The notes under the pieces were generated by a model that worked only from the letters and a program-made list of their open reading frames with translations, made no database searches and was not told the origin of the DNA. From Faecalicatena contorta (GTDB taxonomy: Bacteria; Bacillota; Clostridia; Lachnospirales; Lachnospiraceae): 64,000 bases of DNA. Positions 23,752 through 31,388 of the stretch are shown here, piece by piece (within the stretch, counting starts at the first letter, position 1; every line of letters begins with the position of its first letter). A program made the position numbers and the translations under genes. The stretch is taken from the NCBI RefSeq assembly GCF_021531975.1, contig NZ_JAFBIY010000005.1:168463-232462 (forward strand). The letters run 5' to 3'.

Positions 23752-24060
23752 ATGAAGATGTATTTGATCAGTGATAATATCGATACTCTGACAGGAATGC
23801 GGCTTGCCGGTGTGGACGGCACCGTTGTACATGAACGTGGCGAGCTTCGAAATGCGATCGAAAATGCGATGAATGATACTGATATCGGCATTATTCTTCT
23901 GACAGAAAAGTTTGGGAGAGAATTCCCGGATCTGATCGATGAGATTAAGCTTGAACGTACCATGCCACTTTTGATCGAGATTCCTGACAGACACGGAACC
24001 GGCCGTAAGAAAGATTTTATCACATCCTATGTGAATGAGGCGATCGGCCTGAAATTGTAA
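23752..24060 (+). CDS. V/A-type ATPase subunit F, operon 1
   Basis: 102 residues, with the Rossmann-like start MKMYLISDNIDTLTGMRLAG typical of subunit F, the central-stalk partner of D. It begins one base after the stop of K. No counterpart is found in operon 2. Confidence 0.92.
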   Translation: MKMYLISDNIDTLTGMRLAGVDGTVVHERGELRNAIENAMNDTDIGIILLTEKFGREFPDLIDEIKLERTMPLLIEIPDRHGTGRKKDFITSYVNEAIGLKL

Positions 24061-24093
24061 CACAGGGAAATGAAGAGAGAGAAGGTGATACAC

Positions 24094-24681
24094 TTGACAC
24101 TGCAGGAGAAGACAGAACATCTGAGGGATGCGGCCATGCTTGAGGCGAGGACGCAGGGAAATGCAATCATGGAGCAGCACAGGAAGGCTCTTTTGAATGT
24201 ATATGAGCAGCATAAAGCTGAGGCAGTGCGCCAGTCTGAGACAAGGATCAAGGCGGAAACAACAAATGTAAAGCAGCAGCTTAATATGGCTACTTCAAAA
24301 GCACAGCTGGAGCTTAAAAGGGAGCTTGGAAAGACGCAGAAGAAGCTTAAAAAGATGCTGTTTGAGGAAGTGAACGAGAAGATTGCAGAATATATGAAAA
24401 CAGAAGATTACAAGAATCTTCTGGTTACCTATATAGAAAAAGCAGCAACATTTGCAGATGGCGCAGCTATGACAATCTATATCAATCCAAGTGATGAAGA
24501 CAAGAAACAATATCTGGAAGAGCATACAGGCATGTCACTGACTGTCAGTAAAGAGGATTTTACCGGTGGAGTGCGTGCGGTCATCCATGATAGAAATATT
24601 CTGATCGACCATGCCTTTAAAGGTGGTATCGAAAGAGAGTATCAGAAATTCGCATTCAAGGGAGGTACGGGAATTGGATAG
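24094..24681 (+). CDS. V/A-type ATPase subunit E (peripheral stalk), operon 1
   Basis: About 195 residues from the TTG at 24094, chosen for AAGGTG at 6 bases. The ATG at 24070 (203 residues) has a poor ribosome binding site. The first 110 residues are coiled coil and the C-terminal half is the globular head (TIYINPSDEDKKQYLEEH, then FTGGVRAVIHDRNILIDHAF with the conserved 'GGvra.. d..i..d.t/a' pattern). Its end overlaps the start of subunit A by 8 bases. Confidence 0.9.
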   Translation: MTLQEKTEHLRDAAMLEARTQGNAIMEQHRKALLNVYEQHKAEAVRQSETRIKAETTNVKQQLNMATSKAQLELKRELGKTQKKLKKMLFEEVNEKIAEYMKTEDYKNLLVTYIEKAATFADGAAMTIYINPSDEDKKQYLEEHTGMSLTVSKEDFTGGVRAVIHDRNILIDHAFKGGIEREYQKFAFKGGTGIG

Positions 24682-26446
24682 CAGAAAGACCGGAACGATA
24701 TATGGCATCAATGGTCCCGTAATCTATCTGAAAGGACAGACCGGATTCAAGATGTCGGAGATGGTATATGTCGGCAAAGAAAAACTGGTAGGAGAAGTCA
24801 TTTCTCTGGATAAAGATATGACAACAGTTCAGGTATATGAAGAAACTTCCGGACTGCGCCCGGGAGAGATCGTAGAAGCTTCCGGAGATGCGGTTTCCGT
24901 AACGCTTGCTCCGGGAATCCTGAACAATATATTTGATGGTATTGAGCGTCCTCTGGAGAGTATAGCCCAGAGCGGCGGAGCATTCATAACCAGGGGTGTC
25001 AGTGTAGATTCTCTGGATATGGAGAAGCTGTGGGATACACATATTACGGTTGAAGAGGGAGATATCGTTCATGGCGGAACGATCATTGCAGAAGTGCCCG
25101 AGACACATGCGATCGTTCATAAATGTATGGTGCCGCCGGATGTAGAAGGAGTCGTTGTGTCTGTTGTACCGGACGGACAGTATAATATTCATACGCCTCT
25201 CGTAGTTGTGGAACTCATAGACGGAACGAGAAGAGAACTCTCCATGATGCAGAGATGGCCAATCCGTGTGCCGAGACCGGTACATCGCAGATATTCGGCA
25301 AGCCAGCCACTTGTTACCGGACAGCGGATCCTGGATACGATGTTCCCGATCGCCAAAGGAGGAACTGCTGCGATACCGGGTGGTTTTGGTACTGGAAAAA
25401 CGATGACACAGCACCAGATCGCTAAATGGTCTGATGCAGATATTATTATATATATCGGATGTGGGGAACGTGGAAACGAGATGACGCAGGTTCTGGAAGA
25501 GTTCTCTGAACTTGTGGATCCAAGATCAGGCAACCCTCTGATGGACAGAACAACTCTGATCGCCAATACATCCAATATGCCGGTAGCTGCCCGTGAGGCG
25601 TCTATTTATACCGGCCTTACACTGGCAGAGTATTATCGTGATATGGGATATGATGTTGCGATCATGGCTGATTCTACTTCACGATGGGCAGAGGCGCTTC
25701 GAGAATTGTCCGGACGTCTGGAAGAGATGCCGGCAGAAGAAGGTTTCCCGGCGTATCTGGCATCCAGACTCTCCGCTTTTTATGAGCGTGCAGGCATGAT
25801 GCAGACTTTGAACGGTGAGACAGGTTCCGTAACCATTATCGGTGCTGTATCCCCGCAAGGCGGTGATTTCTCCGAGCCTGTAACACAGAATACGAAGCGA
25901 TTCATCAGATGCTTCTGGGGACTAGATAAATCACTTGCCTATGCAAGACATTTCCCGGCGATCCACTGGCTGAACAGTTATAGCGAATATCTGCCGGATC
26001 TGAGCGGCTGGTACAGTGATCATGTGTCACCGAAATTCGTGGATTACCGCAATCGTATGATGGCGATTCTGAATCAGGAAAACAGCCTGATGGAAATTGT
26101 TAAGCTGATCGGTGGAGATGTACTTCCGGATGATCAGAAACTGATTCTGGAAATTGCAAAAGTAATCCGGCTGGGATTTTTACAGCAGAACGCATTTCAT
26201 AAGGATGATACATGTGTATCCCTGGAAAAACAGTTTAAAATGATGGATGTTATCCTTTATCTCTACAAAAAGTGCAGAAGACTTGTTGCAATGGGTATGC
26301 CGATGTCTGTTTTAAAGGCAGAAGGTATTTTTGAGAAAGTCATTGCAATCAAATACGATGTGCCAAATGACAATCTGCAGATGCTGGATATGTATAAATG
26401 TGATATTGATGCATTTTATGACAGAGTCATGGAAAAGAACGCATAA
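24674..26446 (+). CDS. ntpA: V/A-type ATPase catalytic subunit A, operon 1
   Basis: 590 residues from TTG 24674, preceded by GGAGG at 8 bases; this matches the usual length of about 590. The open frame further upstream lies inside subunit E. Walker A is GGFGTGKT near 230 and the catalytic arginine region and FPIAKGGTAAIPGGF are present; the non-homologous region (about 110-180) distinguishes A from B. It hydrolyses or makes ATP in the A3B3 head. Overlap with E indicates coupling. Confidence 0.95.
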   Translation: MDSRKTGTIYGINGPVIYLKGQTGFKMSEMVYVGKEKLVGEVISLDKDMTTVQVYEETSGLRPGEIVEASGDAVSVTLAPGILNNIFDGIERPLESIAQSGGAFITRGVSVDSLDMEKLWDTHITVEEGDIVHGGTIIAEVPETHAIVHKCMVPPDVEGVVVSVVPDGQYNIHTPLVVVELIDGTRRELSMMQRWPIRVPRPVHRRYSASQPLVTGQRILDTMFPIAKGGTAAIPGGFGTGKTMTQHQIAKWSDADIIIYIGCGERGNEMTQVLEEFSELVDPRSGNPLMDRTTLIANTSNMPVAAREASIYTGLTLAEYYRDMGYDVAIMADSTSRWAEALRELSGRLEEMPAEEGFPAYLASRLSAFYERAGMMQTLNGETGSVTIIGAVSPQGGDFSEPVTQNTKRFIRCFWGLDKSLAYARHFPAIHWLNSYSEYLPDLSGWYSDHVSPKFVDYRNRMMAILNQENSLMEIVKLIGGDVLPDDQKLILEIAKVIRLGFLQQNAFHKDDTCVSLEKQFKMMDVILYLYKKCRRLVAMGMPMSVLKAEGIFEKVIAIKYDVPNDNLQMLDMYKCDIDAFYDRVMEKNA

Positions 26447-26459
26447 GGGGGGACCATAA

Positions 26460-27842
26460 ATGGCAATAGAATATCTTGGACTGAGCAATATAAATGGACC
26501 TCTTGTTGTGCTGGAAGGGGTACAGGGAGCTTTCTATGATGAAATCGTAGAGTTTGTTGTAGAAGGCAATACAAAGAAAATGGGCCGTATCGTTGAACTG
26601 AATCAGGATAAGGCAATCATTCAGGTATTCGAAGGAACAGAAAATATGTCTCTTCAGAATACGCACACAAGACTGACCGGGCGTCCAATGGAGGTAACAG
26701 TATCTCCGGATATGCTGGGAAGAACTTTCAATGGTATCGGAGAGCCGATTGACGGTCTTGGCCCGGTAAATTCGATAGATAAAAGAGATGTTAACGGACT
26801 TCCGCTCAATCCGGTACGTCGGGAATATCCGCGAAATTATATTCGTACCGGTATTTCTGCGATAGACGGATTGACAACACTGATTCGTGGGCAGAAGCTT
26901 CCGATTTTCTCCGGAAATGGACTTCCCCATGATCAGCTTGCAGCACAGATCGTAAAGCAGGCATCACTGGGAGATGATTCCGACGAAGAGTTCGCGATCG
27001 TATTCGGAGCCATGGGTGTAAAACATGATGTGGCAGATTTCTTCCGTAAGACATTCGAAGAAAGCGGAGTTGCAGACCATGTATGTATGTTCCTGAATCT
27101 GGCAAACGATCCTGTTGTAGAAAGACTGATCACACCGAAGGTAGCACTTACGGTGGCAGAATATCTTGCATTTGAATGCAATATGCATATTCTCGTTATT
27201 CTGACAGATATGACATCATTTGCAGAGGCAATGCGGGAGGTATCCTCATCAAGAGGAGAAATCCCTTCAAGAAAAGGATATCCGGGTTATTTATACAGCG
27301 AGCTTGCTACTATTTACGAACGCGCAGGTATCGTAGAAGATGCAAACGGATCCGTTACGCAGCTTCCAATACTGACCATGCCAAATGATGATATCACACA
27401 TCCGATCCCGGATCTGACAGGATATATTACAGAAGGGCAGGTCGTACTCGACCGCAACCTTCACGGACAATCCATATATCCACCGATCAGCATCCTGCCG
27501 TCCCTGTCACGACTGATGAAAGACGGTATCGGAAAAGGTTATACAAGAGAAGATCACCAGGATCTGGCAAACCAGCTCTTCTCCGCATACGCAAAGGTGG
27601 GAGAAGCAAGAAACCTGGCATCCGTTATCGGTGAGGACGAATTGTCCCCAATCGATAAAAAATATCTGAAGTTCGGCGAAGAATTCGAGAAACAATATAT
27701 TGGCCAGGGCCTCGAAGAGAACCGCACCATCCAGGAGACACTCGATCTGGGATGGGAACTCCTCGGATTACTGCCAAAAGAAGAACTCGACCGAGTAGAC
27801 ACAAAACTGATAGATTTATACTATCCACGAGAAACAGACTAG
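26460..27842 (+). CDS. ntpB: V/A-type ATPase regulatory subunit B, operon 1
   Basis: 460 residues, normal for B. The start [20 protein letters not shown] and the P-loop position occupied by [14 protein letters not shown] (no Walker Lys/Thr) are typical of the non-catalytic B subunit. GGGGGG ribosome binding site. A gap of 163 bases follows before subunit D, unlike the tight spacing elsewhere; see the structured segment there. Confidence 0.95.
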   Translation: MAIEYLGLSNINGPLVVLEGVQGAFYDEIVEFVVEGNTKKMGRIVELNQDKAIIQVFEGTENMSLQNTHTRLTGRPMEVTVSPDMLGRTFNGIGEPIDGLGPVNSIDKRDVNGLPLNPVRREYPRNYIRTGISAIDGLTTLIRGQKLPIFSGNGLPHDQLAAQIVKQASLGDDSDEEFAIVFGAMGVKHDVADFFRKTFEESGVADHVCMFLNLANDPVVERLITPKVALTVAEYLAFECNMHILVILTDMTSFAEAMREVSSSRGEIPSRKGYPGYLYSELATIYERAGIVEDANGSVTQLPILTMPNDDITHPIPDLTGYITEGQVVLDRNLHGQSIYPPISILPSLSRLMKDGIGKGYTREDHQDLANQLFSAYAKVGEARNLASVIGEDELSPIDKKYLKFGEEFEKQYIGQGLEENRTIQETLDLGWELLGLLPKEELDRVDTKLIDLYYPRETD

Positions 27843-27862
27843 CGGCAGCAGGGCAGACGGAA

Positions 27863-27943
27863 GAACGCTTGCGTTCGGTCGGCTGGACTGCTATCGCTAG
27901 GTGCAACGTGACTGAGCAACGTTAGTTGCGAAGTCCACGTTGC
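27863..27943 (+). repeat. GC-rich hairpins between subunits B and D
   Basis: GAACGC-TT-GCGTTC at 27863-27876. A 41-base hairpin spans 27903-27943 with GCAACGTG/CACGTTGC outer arms, ACT/AGT, and an inner GCAAC/GTTGC. No T run follows, so they are not classical terminators. They interrupt the only wide gap in the operon. Confidence 0.65.
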
Positions 27944-28005
27944 AGGACTGGGCAGCAGCCATTCTGCTCCAAACGTGTAATTATCACAGGAAAGGAAGAC
28001 GTTAT

Positions 28006-28623
28006 ATGGATCCGAGAGAATTCCCTACCAAGGGCAATCTGATGCTTGCCAAAAACTCTCTTGCGCTTGCCCGTCAGGGCTATGACCTGATGGATAAGAA
28101 ACGGAATATTTTGCTGAAAGAGCTAATGACGCTTATCGATGAAGCTAAGAATATTCAGGAAGAGATCGATACGACATTTACAAGAGCATATGCCTGTCTG
28201 CAGAGGGCAAATATTGAAATGGGAATCAGTAAGGTACAAGAACTTGCGTTTACGGTGCCAATCGAGGATTCCATCCGTATCCAGACAAGAAGCATCATGG
28301 GAACAGAGATTCCACATATAAAATATGATGCAAAGCAAAATGATCTGACATATTCCTTTAGTACGACTGCAGAGGCAATTGATATTGTAAGAGAGGCATT
28401 CCGTGAAGTAAAAGACCTGACGATCAAGCTGGCGGAGGTGGAAAACTCAGCATATCGGCTGGCGACAAATATAAAGAAAACACAGAAACGCGCAAATGCA
28501 CTCAAAAACATTACAATTCCAATGTACACGAACCTGGTATATACAATCAATAATGCTCTGGAAGAGAAAGAAAGAGAAGAATTCACAAGACTGAAAGTGA
28601 TAAAAAAGATGCAGGGGAAATAA
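28006..28623 (+). CDS. V/A-type ATPase subunit D (central stalk), operon 1
   Basis: 205 residues from ATG 28006 (AAAGGAAG at 8 bases); the frame upstream is open but without start signals. The start MDPREFPTKGNLMLAKNSLA is the family signature (P-T-K/R-x-x-L). Two long helices at the ends form the rotating coiled coil. Last gene of operon 1; no clear T-run terminator follows, and the first foldback element begins about 30 bases later. Confidence 0.93.
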   Translation: MDPREFPTKGNLMLAKNSLALARQGYDLMDKKRNILLKELMTLIDEAKNIQEEIDTTFTRAYACLQRANIEMGISKVQELAFTVPIEDSIRIQTRSIMGTEIPHIKYDAKQNDLTYSFSTTAEAIDIVREAFREVKDLTIKLAEVENSAYRLATNIKKTQKRANALKNITIPMYTNLVYTINNALEEKEREEFTRLKVIKKMQGK

Positions 28624-28650
28624 GAATTTGGTTCAGTGGTTTTATCTGAA

Positions 28651-28915
28651 AGAGGACAGTGACGCGAGACAGCAGAACTTGGGGGGGGGAACGAACCAGT
28701 TGCTGACAAACGGTAAACATCAAAAGCTGATATAATATTCGTAACCGAGTATATTCGACGGGAACTCTGGATGAGTTCCGCGTCTCAGATACTCTTTCGC
28801 CTTGTATGGGAAATACAAGGCGAATACGAAGTTATATCAGCTTTTTCTGCAACCGTTTGTAACGCTCTTCCACGTTCCCCCAAGTCCTGCTGTCTCGTGT
28901 TACTTGTAATGTCTC
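28651..28915. repeat. foldback element, family I, copy a
   Basis: Long imperfect palindrome. Outer arms: GTGACGCGAGACAGCAG (28659-28675) with CTGCTGTCTCGTGTTAC (28889-28905 region), the two non-Watson-Crick positions being G-U compatible. Next: AACGGT/ACCGTT and AAAAGCTGATATAA (28722-28735) with its complement (28832-28845). Then GAGTAT/ATACTC (28747-28752 / 28789-28794). A hairpin GGGAACTC-tggat-GAGTTCC (28760-28779) and a CCTTGTA...TACAAGG hairpin follow. The inner hairpins recur at 30793-31027; the stems do not. Structured RNA or foldback DNA; no T run. Confidence 0.75.
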
Positions 28916-29247
28916 AGCCAAAATACTGAAGCCGCATCGTTAAAGTAATTCCACCATGTTATCGGCGTGATAACGAGTTCTTTTTCATTTCCTGAGAGCG
29001 AAAAAGAAAATATGTACTGACTTTTTTTAGAACCAAATCATTTCCTCATAGACAAAATCCTAAAATGGAATGAGTTTTCAACAAATCATTTCATTCAAAT
29101 ATGCATGTTTTCTCTTGGGAGCTGATTTCGACCTCCCAAAATTCATTACAATTCTTCACTTTTACATATAGAAGCTGAAAAGACCAGATACATTACATGT
29201 TTTGCCAATAAACTGAGGCGTTCAATTTTACCCGGAATTTCCAGTAC
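28916..29247. other. intergenic spacer between foldback elements
   Basis: AT-rich, about 330 bases. A GTTATC-ggcgt-GATAAC hairpin at 28959-28975 is followed by GAGTTCTTTTTC and could terminate transcription. No coding region recognised. Confidence 0.4.
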
Positions 29248-29448
29248 AGTAAATGGTAGCAGGTGATATATTTCTATATGGTGACGGTAAGCGGAAGTCC
29301 TGGAAAATCCAGCCCGAAGCTGTTAGAGCCAGAACAACAGACAATTCGTTCACTGTCTGTTGTTCTGGCTCTTATAGATTCGTGGCTTAGTTGCAAGGAC
29401 GGACGCATCGGAGACATATAGAAATATATCACCTGCGTACCACTTACT
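29248..29448. repeat. foldback element, family II, copy a
   Basis: Base of stem AGTAAATGGTAGCAG with CTGCGTACCACTTACT. Then a perfect 18-bp stem (29263-29280 / 29415-29432, GTGATATATTTCTATATG). Inside are GGTAAGC, a small hairpin TGGAAAATCCA, GAAGCTGTT, a perfect 19-bp hairpin (29325-29343 / 29354-29372), and ATAGATTCGTGG...TAGTTGCA. The interior is strongly conserved with 31182-31388, while the 18- and 19-bp stems have different sequences there. Confidence 0.78.
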
Positions 29449-29679
29449 CTACTAAATTCATATAAAGTCCTTGTCATAAGTCATTCAGACTGTTATACTT
29501 TCTTTACATCAAAATCAGAGCTTTTCAAATCAGAACTTCTAAGCTCTTTTTCTTGTTTTCGTTGCCATTCGGCAGGGAACTCAACTTTGATGATTTTGGA
29601 AACTAAAAACAGAGCAAAAGAGAGCGGGATATATGCTGTTATCTTTTTTCAGCACCTTTCGAGGTAATCTCATGTGGCG

Positions 29680-29708
29680 TTGTTATTTTAAGTATGGTTT
29701 GCTATAAT
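29680..29708 (+). promoter_or_regulatory. promoter of the broken Rpn gene
   Basis: TTGTTA (29680-29685), 17-base spacer, TATAAT (29703-29708), about 60 bases before the ATG at 29767. The stretch 29449-29680 shows nothing else. Confidence 0.65.
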
Positions 29709-29766
29709 AACCACAAAGATGATTCTTACACATGTGCGGTCATATATTCTGCGGAAAGGAGAATGT

Positions 29767-30773
29767 ATGACAAATGTACAGAGAGAATACGAACTGCGGA
29801 ACCGAAAGGTAAAGGATAACGGAGCAAAACTCGTCTTTGATGATCAGATCTTATGTGCTCAGTTCCTGCGAGGCTATCTGGATATCGATCTTCTGAAGGA
29901 TGTAAAACCAGAAGATATCGAAGATATCTCCGAACGCTTTCTTCCCATGTGGCAGGAAGAGAGAGATTCAGATTCAGTCAAGAAAATTTGCGATATATTG
30001 TAATGATACTGAATGACTATGAAGCCGAGCAGGAAAGGCTACATCCCGGAATTACAAAAACGAAAGACTTTAAGTATCCGCCAATACTGCCGGTTATCTA
30101 TTACGAAGGAACCGATACGTGGACGGCAGTACATAATTTCAAGGACAGAGTCTACTTAAGCGATGTGTTTGGAAAGTATATTCCTGATTTCTAGTATCTG
30201 ATTGTGCCACTCAGAGCTTATACAAATCAGGAATTGATTGAGAAGCAGGATGAACTGTCCCTTATTTTTCTGATCAATAAGTTGCGCAGTTCTGAAGAGT
30301 TCAAGAATCTGAAAGAGATACCAAAAGAGTATTTTAATAATCTGGAAGAAAACACTCCGGATTATTTATTGAAATTGATTGGTAAGATCGTTGCTGCTTT
30401 TTTATATCGGATGAATATACCGCGAAAAGAAGTAGAAGAATTTACCGATCAGATTATGCGGAGGGAATTCGACATGTTGTTTGATAGTTTTGAAGCATAT
30501 GATGTACAGGAAACAAGAAGAATCAGCCGGGAAGAGGGACTTGAGGCAGGTCGTGAAGAAGGATTAATAACAGGTCGTACGGAGGAGAGAATTCGTATCA
30601 TCTGCAAGATGTTCCAAAAGAACCGAAGTGTTGCAGAGATAGCGGATCTGTTGGAAGAAGATGAAAGAGAAATCCAGAAGATCTGTGATATAGCTGTTAA
30701 ATATGCACCAGATTATGATGCAGATAAGATACTAGAAGAATTGAAAACTGGAAATTTAGTGCAGAAGTTTTAA
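29767..30773 (+). pseudogene. Rpn family recombination-promoting nuclease (putative transposase), disrupted
   Basis: Start MTNVQREYELRNRKVKDNGA with AAAGGAG ribosome binding site. The frame breaks after DSDSVKK near 29985 and resumes in another frame with LRYIVMILNDYEAEQERLHP; the segment expected between them (the IEHQS-type part of the PD-(D/E)XK core) is missing. An in-frame TAG at 30192-30194 then interrupts it. The C-terminal half (TNQELIEKQDELSLIFLINK to VQKF) is otherwise intact, with the EEGLEAGREEGLITGRTEE repeat typical of the family. Rpn proteins are PD-(D/E)XK nucleases implicated in RecA-independent recombination. Deletion plus stop make this copy inactive. Confidence 0.88.
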
Positions 30774-30792
30774 GGTATAAAAGGACGGCTGT

Positions 30793-31027
30793 GAAGAAAT
30801 ATTGTCTTATTGTATTTCCGAACCAATCGCTAATAATCCATAACTTTAAAAGAATGAAATATGACAGACACCAGACAGATTCAGCGGGAACTCTTGATGA
30901 GTTCCCACTTCAACTGTCTTCTCGCCTTGTACCTGAAGTACAAGACTCGGTACTGCATATTTCATTCTTTTTCAGTAACGGATTATACCGCTCTTCTACG
31001 AAAATACAATAAGACAATATTCCTTTC
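30793..31027. repeat. foldback element, family I, copy b
   Basis: Outer stem AATATTGTCTTATTGTATTT (about 30799-30818) with its complement near 31001-31021. Then AATCC/GGATT; AAAAGAATGAAATATG (30848-30863) with its complement (30956-30971); AGACAG/CTGTCT (30873-30878 / 30914-30919). Conserved hairpins: GGGAACTC-ttgat-GAGTTCCC (30886-30906) and CTTGTA...TACAAG. Same architecture as 28651-28915, with the paired segments replaced by other complementary sequences. Confidence 0.75.
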
Positions 31028-31181
31028 ATAGCCTGTTCTCTTAAAACCTCAAATCTCTACACTACAATTTCTGGGTAGAATATGCCGGCGACAGGCTTTA
31101 GCAATGTATCATATTCTCAGGCGTTAGAAATGTTACAATGCCAGTAAACTGTGGCATACACTTTATACCTTGAAATTTGCC

Positions 31182-31388
31182 GTGTAGTAAATGGTAGCAG
31201 ATATCGGCAGGAGAAAGTGACGAGGTAAGCAGGAGCCCCGGAAAATCCGCCCCGAAGCTGTTAGAGCGCGAAAAACAGGCGTTGATTTATCGTCTGCTTT
31301 TCGCGCTCTTATAGATTCGTGGGCTAGTTGCAGGGGCGAATGCGTCGAGGCACTTTCTCCTGCCGATACTGCGTATCACTTACTACAC
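31182..31388. repeat. foldback element, family II, copy b
   Basis: Base of stem GTGTAGTAAATGGTAGCAG with CTGCGTATCACTTACTACAC. An 18-bp stem (31202-31219 / 31351-31368, TATCGGCAGGAGAAAGTG). Hairpin CGGAAAATCCG (31239-31249, C-G where copy a has T-A). A 19-bp hairpin (31263-31281 / 31291-31309) carries one mismatch and one G-U. The 3' arm overlaps the last codon of the homocysteine methyltransferase/MTHFR gene on the other strand. Confidence 0.78.

Noticed and set aside
30886..30906. TTGATGAG in the family I hairpin as a hammerhead ribozyme core
   Set aside because: GATGAG pairs within a simple hairpin, the leading C of CUGAUGA is absent, and no GAAA or third helix is placed correctly.
28651..31388. 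Retron, group II intron or TnpB/IscB guide RNA as the source of the foldbacks
   Set aside because: No reverse transcriptase, TnpB or IscB gene lies near, and no intron 5' GTGCG or domain V pattern was seen. It remains open to a covariance search.
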